From assembly GCA_040219575.1 (NCBI GenBank), contig JAVJSD010000027.1, positions 70,775 to 134,774 of the forward strand: DNA of 64,000 bases, read 5' to 3'. Shown here in pieces: positions 60,601 through 64,000 of this stretch (position 1 is the first letter of the stretch; each line of letters starts with the position of its first letter). Made by a program: the position numbers and the translations under genes. The notes beneath the pieces were generated by a model, which was given only the letters and a program-made list of their open reading frames with translations, searched no databases and had not been told where the DNA came from. The stretch comes from JAVJSD01 sp040219575 (GTDB taxonomy: Bacteria > Planctomycetota > Planctomycetia > Pirellulales > Pirellulaceae).

Positions 60601-63316
60601 TCCCATCGACAATGGTGGATCCAGCTATGTGTTTCAGTACGACCAACTCCGCAGAGTCAAAGAAGTCGATGGTTCACTGCCGTACGCACCTTCGTTCACG
60701 ACCAAATATACGCACACTCTTTCTGGTCAACGACAGTACGTGCAGATGCTAGTCGATGGCGACATCGAACTCACGAATACCTACATCTATGACAATCTGA
60801 ACCGGCCCGAAGTTGTCACTTGGGGAGACGGCTCCGAAGCCGTGCATTTCGAATACGATGGCCCGAACCTGCAATACGTTCGGCGAAAGTGGAGCAACAT
60901 TGAGCAGCTTGTATCGCGTCTGACGTTTCAAGAGGGCAGGTTCACTGACATCACCTATGCGAAGGATCAAGCAGACCTCGACGCGTCGCTTTTCCTGTTC
61001 AACAAGCACGTTGCCTACAACGACCAAGGCCTCATTCATACGACGGAGAGCAAATACTATGTCCCATACAACGGCGGCGGTGGCCTTTCCACAACACACA
61101 GAACGTTTACGTACGACGACCTGAATCAACTGGAGCAGATTACGACAGGATATTTTCCAATCGGACCGGACAATGACGTTACCACCACGCAGAACTTCGA
61201 CTTCGATAGTGGTGGTAACAACGTGCATGCCGAAGTCGATGAGTACAATCGCCTGCGAGTTGATGATGCGGGGCGAATGAGCTACGACGACGAGGGAAAT
61301 GTCCTTTCTCGCTGGGAATTCAACCAAAAAGTCGAAGTGGATCTAGCCACCGCACTCAGTAATGAAGAAGAGCTAACCGGAACGAGAGAGATCTTTGTCG
61401 ATGACCCAGCGGGGGCAATTACACTCTCAAGTGGTTGGCATGAGTTAGTACTGAAAGATGTCGAACTCACTGCCTCAAGCAATGACGTAGAACAGCTTCG
61501 CATTGACATCGTGTCCCGCTATGGTGGTTCTGGGCTTGGCCACCAGGTTCGGGGCACTGTGTTTGTTGACTTGGTCGACAAGGCAGTGCCAGACCTGGTG
61601 ATTCGGGAGGAATGGTTAAACGAATACGGCGCTGTGTCTGGAATCGAGAGTACTATGGAAGTGCATGTTAGTTATGTTACTTACCATAGTGAGATCCCTG
61701 AATTCACGGGTGGAACGATTCAACTGAAGCGTCTGAATACGGTTCAGGAGTATGAGTGGGATCACCACAATCGGCTGAGCAAGGCGATCGTCTACGAATT
61801 CACGGAGGAGCTGGAGTCAGGCGGCACAACATTTGCGGTTCCTGATTCGACGGACGCCATTTTCGCCAAGATGTCGCGCACTGTGGAGTTTGGATATGAT
61901 GTCTTGGGGCAGCGCGTATCGAAGTCGGTTACCACGCATTACTCCAACGACACAAGGCGGGAAGTGCAGATTCGTGATCGAGGCAATGTCGTGCTTGAGT
62001 ACGGCTTCAATGCCGATGTTCCAATCGTGCTGCAGACGCACGTGTACACCAGCGACTCGAGCTGGTTGCTGGCCACAGAAAATGCGGACCCGCAATCAGG
62101 GCCGGCTTTGTACTGGGCGATTACCGACGAAAGCGGTGCGCTGTCCGCAGTGCTCAAGTCGGGTGCTGACTACGTCGATATGCTGGAGTTCGACGCGTTC
62201 GGCCAGCCGAAGGGATACGACGTCGAGATCGGCCAGATTACAAACTACACTGGATTCCCCAACACCGTTGTGCCCATTGGTTTCGCCGGACGGGAGTTCG
62301 ATCCGGAAACGGGCCTCTATTTCGATGGCGCACGCTACACCACTCCGGTAAGTGGTAGATTCCTGTCGGAAACTCACGGGGGACCGCTCGCTGGAGATAC
62401 CAACCTCTACCGTGATTTAGGGAACTCTCCTCCCAACCGCGGACTCTTGGTTAACATGCCGAACCGCAATTCAGTGCGCGAGTATTCGGCGCTGGCGGAA
62501 TTCTTGGGCGACCCGGTCATCGTGGGTTCGTTTCAGGTTGTCGGAGGCAGCATCCAGGCAGTAGGGGGTGTCCTTTTCGCAGGGGCCACCTGGGAATCCG
62601 GCATTGGTCCCGTCGCAGGGCTGTTGGTTGCCGCGCGCGGCGTTGACGATGTGGTTGCCGGGGTTCGTACGATCGCCAGCGGTCAAGTTCAGGATACATT
62701 CACCTACCAGGCATCGCACGCGGCCGCGTATTGGGCAACAGGAAGCAAGCTGGAAGCCGCAAAAATCGCAGCAATCGTTGATATTTCGAGTGGCATCGTT
62801 TCACCCGCGTTCGCCGCCGGGACAACCGTGAAAGCGATTGGCGCATTCGACGACTTGACGCGATTCGGCAGCCGTTTCGGAAGGACCCTCAGGAGACTGC
62901 GGGTAGGCGGGGCAGCTCGTGGGCTTGCATCGACCACGGATGACGCCGCCGAATTGGTGGTGAGGGCGGCGGCCAAGGGCGGTGGCTGCTTTGTCGGCGG
63001 AACGGAGATCCTGGTCCTGCAGTCGGACGAACTGCTGATGGCGGATTGGCAGATCGTGCCGGCCGAGCAGCCTGTCGAGGGCGTTCACGATGAGCGGCAG
63101 TGGGATGGCCGGCTGCTGCTGGCCGCGGCCGGAGCGTTCGCCGTCGCGGGCACAGGCGCCTACGCGGCCCAGCGGCGCAGACGTCGGCGCGACGGGCAGT
63201 CCTATGAGGATTGCGTGGACGCTTTCTTTGAAAGCAGAGAGATCGAAACACTCTGGCGGGAAGCCCTCAAGCGACGCCCCGTTGGCGAAGGGCCGGATGA
63301 ACTTGCGTTTGAATAG
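51680..63316 (+). CDS. Giant LEPR-XLL surface protein with RHS/YD repeats and truncated HINT start
   Basis: A 3878-residue secreted RHS-type protein. Residues 27-47 ('RILGLEALEERRVLAV') are the planctomycete LEPR-XLL signature. Then: an ASH/choice-of-anchor-like domain (about 170-280), cadherin-like repeats (to ~690), a Thr/Pro linker (53740-53840), a Calx-beta-like domain (about 55190-55900, 'INPVDDDRTEWDEVITLQLI'), a golvesin/CBM-like domain (56640-57060), many YD repeats (57230-61300) and the RHS core ('DEFD'-type end 'GFAGREFDPETGLYFDGARY', about 62280-62340). After the core comes a Gly/Ala-rich hydrophobic region, then 'GGGCFVGGTEILVL' (Cys3770), which is HINT block A. The chain ends with a membrane helix (about 3811-3830) and six Arg. 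ATG 51680 is preferred (GGGGA upstream); TTG at 51647 is possible. It is probably co-transcribed with the next gene, 42 bp on. Confidence 0.93.
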   Translation: MRMPIRYWARTLRRLGLRWVEQKKKLPTRRSRILGLEALEERRVLAVSIDGFGLVEDTGVPGDLITTNPELSGVVNGDFYDGYADVVFDVDGDGLEEEIIDIDAPGMSFNFDPSLYAAPSEDPITIDYWYREYDEWAYEIETGSVNSFTFTWAEPDPAIGVLGPDGETLEDGVEEIDFGVTEVGTPVELTFVIENAGEGELELDPLSLSVPTGFLLGINFDEFAPAGESTSFTITLEASSAGVFSGTVSFDVLNDPQYTSFSFDVKGEVVDVSLDDLEQDGDGNFAGTANGDFNGNSIRIDFAHGCDVGASVSVSSPGQAFLYNPLAAEPTLAYFGGSLDLSYRYVVLDSNGNAVWTGDWGSFSLTYSPPQSGPVTVASHLGSRMIFEDSEDVIIDLRDIFQADPEEVLEFDVTNTPNPDLVQWIVKDWALRLRMEPDANGCANIVVEAKGKTSNDTAKSTLRLHVKSVNDHPTTTGFVDPLTGSFEPLTLTEDFDEHTFSIANVFSDLAEEETPDLRYAVSLVDHSFPGNPIKQATIDGTNIKFQSVDDMFGWAQYSVQATDDDGGSVATTLWVVVDPSNDTPTKSEITDMWFDNFSESSIVVDLWRHFSDVEDRSYLDYSIGPPSDGSIFESGPTISDGLLMFKIIEPPLDQEIITTVTLTVTASDRDGGSVQDSFDVSVEFIPTGSPTPTPTGGTPTCTSTPTCTATPTTTPVPEITVDLDIGAPDEFEEGSPSEGQMRGVFLAVNDDHDEGNLGDPVQVELADGVMAWELERAADNQPDRGLSQGVLGQDYWEDSVDYAGSYYYFDVLHEDVLHASLSFTSTSSDPSYPEYGYVDGALKIAFPDNLNVWAPASAVYPGYYGYMGEELIERWVALSSGHQFPVAQSLGRTIPLVIEAMSDEDGQGQPAGSVDLVGEFVVSGEASPAASDTGTIHVIGLSHDGGDGMLLVNGGDKDHDGVADSLDGFNLDSYKGVTDQSEDDIVGASSSFAPVTVKIPQSVIDLGEARVRIVYAASDPLGAGIGPTGSRLIAPGALRLWTIDEAAARDPHSVEDGGHFLASSDSRWFWNANFWGGFYAGGLWTDDSGQMEFIDDAFYDPTGAYSFNGADSFALDDLGNIDEDGNLTFYVEGLHPGEFSVQVLVAPNEDSGYVLREVVDLEFGNEVTIAASDAFGAETSDGSDAAAFTISRGEGVTTGNLNVYYQLVIDPDSAYAHDPYLRLAAQDFTASYLHGYDNYGYFASNYQYWLDSVDYGYWMDGGAIYDPFTEWYFDSLLFADPAIDGFYSPGDGVYTNYASLVRDSFTMVGTAVIPHGQSAVDITINPVDDDRTEWDEVITLQLITYQQYVDMHKNPPSVGVSDSENSYDINNPYTERRPQPTHPAPNNAHPGGASHYILGASSSATVTILDNDHIDGQTTRNVDVESTGLVQEMISNGAVAVSVYDGSLTLVLPLGDIPNYRSNDNLRTLVDVEMRIPWNESQFPSALSGKLTVAGVQGASIAFPTTPLNQYLAENPARTIRLVVVGPSDLEDFLPTGHYDYDVEFTATIDGKEYDRTVRGATEIINLVGDVYGTDEFGKRWWLDGLDRLAPSDNITPQGPASDVNGNSTASRLAAEGATPHQSGVALIRGDNTSAWYVSSEVESETLDVNSTEDAAHVSFGPIDDGGWGHAPGYLYSSAGLAEEQRTVSWQFTDLDVGGQYQLFVNYRSGPDRASNAPYTITGAQAVGSGAATKTVYVDQRYAARNDYSWGDQWRSLGFYVATGDTITVTLSTQIGIDSFADGVVVADQAKIVKQWNYFTPDGSINKLLYGELQYEDPFNPGEFLTVSTGGFWVDPDYDPQPGHFTLLTKYGDHYDFNAQGLLEATQDPNRNRVELAYIDADNDSRVDELQTITTQGGLTTTFVYNGDYLDYVSDYTQSSSRHTDFVITAGQVTDVYQPFAGFVQPHSRFVYDANDYLTNVWDGEDNHTVVTITAEGQVSGVQDPDATSVSWSIQSVLASGLGFVKKPGDGEIGVHFDPYEDGPLYQARAHYTDPRGINWRYQTDDFGLLLAHDSPTTSSSNQEDVWRWERNKHGLVTKSIEPAGGGGYDKNLPELETTYTYTTWYDLESVKYADDTTESWTYSNHFHAIASHTNQLQQTTQYQRDARGNLERLIEPAGPHNPSRTTHFTYTPPPTTIAESPGGLVRITTQAEGTSDEVKTKTDYYQSGLHIGLVSQETYAWQTPVETWVQYEYAPGQRNPLLVRDELGRETQTHYDNLDRLVQVIQPNGGAGAPTTVYQYDAVGNQVAVIVNGAETTYQYDGMNRLRWVLPPVAPGGHAETLAPAKTEYQYDANGNLLFEILHVDGADAFSQTADRFTGYIYDARNLVQQSRQNAAIPSGIANAPAEVTLQPIVEYRYDALGNLRFSTSPRGLTDSSGTTIKTKYHTDKLGRVWKVESPSSSETWATDGGHASPEVIKQYDDLGRILQVSTSTGTGSTLGQAVTKFTYDAFDRLVREYAPADANGDILETIFEYDLRDNLIGTIQQGPGFLPRGTRNYYDDLDRLIAVDHPDPSPWQLGTVTFYAYNQVGDLQRELVHAGAISPTTELHVGDGAADDIDADAIQLLSQNRVARLTKYTTNSLGQVTSVTAPDVDGNGALAPTVTTYLHDVNGAVTSTTVSFQEHNSEGQIASGSLTTTTQYDALGRAWKTIQPSDDFGDHLETETVYNRDGSVAKSIFKEFDYPSGEESRDTQYEYDLSGRLVHTASPEPAAGESRLHTWQFYDRAGNLIRDIAANGQITNYAYDFLDRRITIDPVTTGLPTQSLQYYADGTLLQHQVGVNVVDYTYDALGRMLSETKHDNGQTLTTFYDRSVFGDIVRVEDPSENITYYQYDSYGRVSWEAITPGGIYQRRRFNRDEFGNIIQAIDRLGRTIQYEYNQVGLKTTETWYDTDTSDAIPLPITTGFTKLYEAEFSYTGLGELQTASDETTPLQTPIDNGGSSYVFQYDQLRRVKEVDGSLPYAPSFTTKYTHTLSGQRQYVQMLVDGDIELTNTYIYDNLNRPEVVTWGDGSEAVHFEYDGPNLQYVRRKWSNIEQLVSRLTFQEGRFTDITYAKDQADLDASLFLFNKHVAYNDQGLIHTTESKYYVPYNGGGGLSTTHRTFTYDDLNQLEQITTGYFPIGPDNDVTTTQNFDFDSGGNNVHAEVDEYNRLRVDDAGRMSYDDEGNVLSRWEFNQKVEVDLATALSNEEELTGTREIFVDDPAGAITLSSGWHELVLKDVELTASSNDVEQLRIDIVSRYGGSGLGHQVRGTVFVDLVDKAVPDLVIREEWLNEYGAVSGIESTMEVHVSYVTYHSEIPEFTGGTIQLKRLNTVQEYEWDHHNRLSKAIVYEFTEELESGGTTFAVPDSTDAIFAKMSRTVEFGYDVLGQRVSKSVTTHYSNDTRREVQIRDRGNVVLEYGFNADVPIVLQTHVYTSDSSWLLATENADPQSGPALYWAITDESGALSAVLKSGADYVDMLEFDAFGQPKGYDVEIGQITNYTGFPNTVVPIGFAGREFDPETGLYFDGARYTTPVSGRFLSETHGGPLAGDTNLYRDLGNSPPNRGLLVNMPNRNSVREYSALAEFLGDPVIVGSFQVVGGSIQAVGGVLFAGATWESGIGPVAGLLVAARGVDDVVAGVRTIASGQVQDTFTYQASHAAAYWATGSKLEAAKIAAIVDISSGIVSPAFAAGTTVKAIGAFDDLTRFGSRFGRTLRRLRVGGAARGLASTTDDAAELVVRAAAKGGGCFVGGTEILVLQSDELLMADWQIVPAEQPVEGVHDERQWDGRLLLAAAGAFAVAGTGAYAAQRRRRRRDGQSYEDCVDAFFESREIETLWREALKRRPVGEGPDELAFE

Positions 63317-63358
63317 ACCCTGCGGACATAATCGTTCCTTAGCCAAGGACCTAGTGAC

Positions 63359-64000
63359 ATGACGAAGAAACTTGATTCCCTTCACCGGCTGAGCGACTGG
63401 GCGCCTCGGCTGGCGATTGGCGGCGGCCTGGCGATGGGGATCGCGCTGCTGTGCCTGGCGGCTCCCCGGCAGGAGCCGGCGGACTCCGCAAACGGGGCGA
63501 GTTCCGACCGACCGGTCGTTCACGCCGTGGCGCTTCAACCGCCGCAGTTAGCGCTCGTCGTCTCAAAAAGCATCGAGAACGCCCGCGTCGGGCAGCGGGT
63601 GCCATCCAAGAATCCTTCCGGAGAGTTCGATCGTTCGCTCGGCGATGAGGTCGATCCACCCACCTGGCGGCGGCTGGAACTGCGGGCGCCCAAGCGCGAC
63701 GGCACGCATGCCGACGTAGTGCTGCTGCGGCCGCAGTGGTGGCTCCAGCAGCGGGCCGCCGAGGTAGGCGGCACGGTCTACATCTCCGTCCCCGAGTGCG
63801 GCATCGACGGCAACGCGGAACTACTGGCCGTCGGCCCCTGCCCGCCGGTCACTCCCGGCGAGGGGCGCGTGGTCATCGGCACGTTCAAGCACCAATCGGC
63901 GGCGGTGATCGACGTTTCGGTTGAAGGCCTCGAAGAGCCGATCGGCGTCACGGTCAACCATCCCTTCTGGTCCGACGACCGCCAGGACTTCGTCCGCGCC
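63359..64000 (+). CDS. Membrane-anchored HINT-domain remainder protein, cut off by window edge
   Basis: The frame is open from ATG 63359 to the window end (214 codons, no stop). An AAGGA site lies nine bases upstream. Residues 17-35 form a membrane helix or signal anchor ('LAIGGGLAMGIALLCLAAP'). From residue 69 it reads like the inside of a polymorphic-toxin HINT domain: 'SKSIENARVGQRVPSKNP' (compare the usual 'PIExIxVGDxVLSxNP'), 'LLRPQWWLQQRAAEVGGTVY', 'LLAVGPCPPVTPGEGRVVIG' and 'EPIGVTVNHPFWSDDRQDF' with the block-B-like Thr-x-x-His. It lacks the N-terminal Cys block, which is at the end of the upstream gene. This is the most direct continuation of that domain. Confidence 0.8.
   Translation, partial: MTKKLDSLHRLSDWAPRLAIGGGLAMGIALLCLAAPRQEPADSANGASSDRPVVHAVALQPPQLALVVSKSIENARVGQRVPSKNPSGEFDRSLGDEVDPPTWRRLELRAPKRDGTHADVVLLRPQWWLQQRAAEVGGTVYISVPECGIDGNAELLAVGPCPPVTPGEGRVVIGTFKHQSAAVIDVSVEGLEEPIGVTVNHPFWSDDRQDFVRA

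Overview
The window is GC-rich (hand-counted lines mostly 60-65% G+C) and reads as a planctomycete chromosome, probably from the Pirellulales or a close order. The markers are a DUF1501 Tat-exported protein, a DUF1559 protein with a type IV pilin-like N-terminus, an S1 sulfatase, Tat-exported Gfo/Idh/MocA oxidoreductase, an archaeal-type phosphoglycerate mutase (ApgM), many secreted proteins of unknown function, and a 3878-residue protein opening with the planctomycete 'LEPR-XLL' signature. I saw no tRNA, rRNA, CRISPR array, plasmid or phage module.

Layout. 1-6.8 kb: 3'-truncated secreted propeller-like protein, folD, a MarR regulator with ilvD, and the rplM-rpsI ribosomal operon with a terminator. 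7.1-10.5 kb: three-gene proton-translocating transhydrogenase operon (pntAA-pntAB-pntB). 10.9-16.2 kb: a DNA methyltransferase fused to a GIY-YIG-like domain, a CoA-binding protein, a Rieske ferredoxin, and the RNA-turnover pair rny-ymdB. 17.2-26.8 kb: DUF1501 protein, a Tat-exported EutB-EutC fusion, a sulfatase remnant and an intact sulfatase, a secreted esterase, and a translationally coupled amidohydrolase pair. 27.0-31.1 kb: an operon of an HSP90-family ATPase followed by two paralogous helical-repeat proteins. 31.5-48.2 kb: mainly secreted or surface proteins (DUF1559, lipoprotein, haem protein, oxidoreductase, beta-helix protein, alpha/alpha-type protein, prolyl-oligopeptidase-like protein) with a CoA-transferase and apgM between them. 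48.8-51.2 kb: a sugar-phosphate isomerase-like protein, a decayed gene fragment and a sulfotransferase. 51.7-64.0 kb: the giant RHS/YD-repeat protein and, 42 bp downstream, a membrane-anchored protein that runs off the window.

Most interesting points. (1) The HINT autoprocessing domain that normally follows an RHS core appears split over two adjacent genes: the N-terminal Cys block is at the end of the giant protein, and the later blocks are in the next gene, each next to its own transmembrane segment. (2) The HSP90-like/TPR-like operon resembles a bacterial chaperone plus dedicated partner proteins. (3) A B12-dependent ethanolamine ammonia-lyase appears as a single fused chain with a Tat export signal and no microcompartment genes. 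(4) The methyltransferase-GIY-YIG fusion carries a duplicated helical module, and Gln apparently replaces the catalytic Glu. (5) A small dispersed element with a three-way-junction fold occurs five times, once providing a gene's stop codon.

Intergenic space is unusually rich in palindromic repeats of several unrelated kinds. All functional calls rest on reading motifs by eye; no database search was possible.
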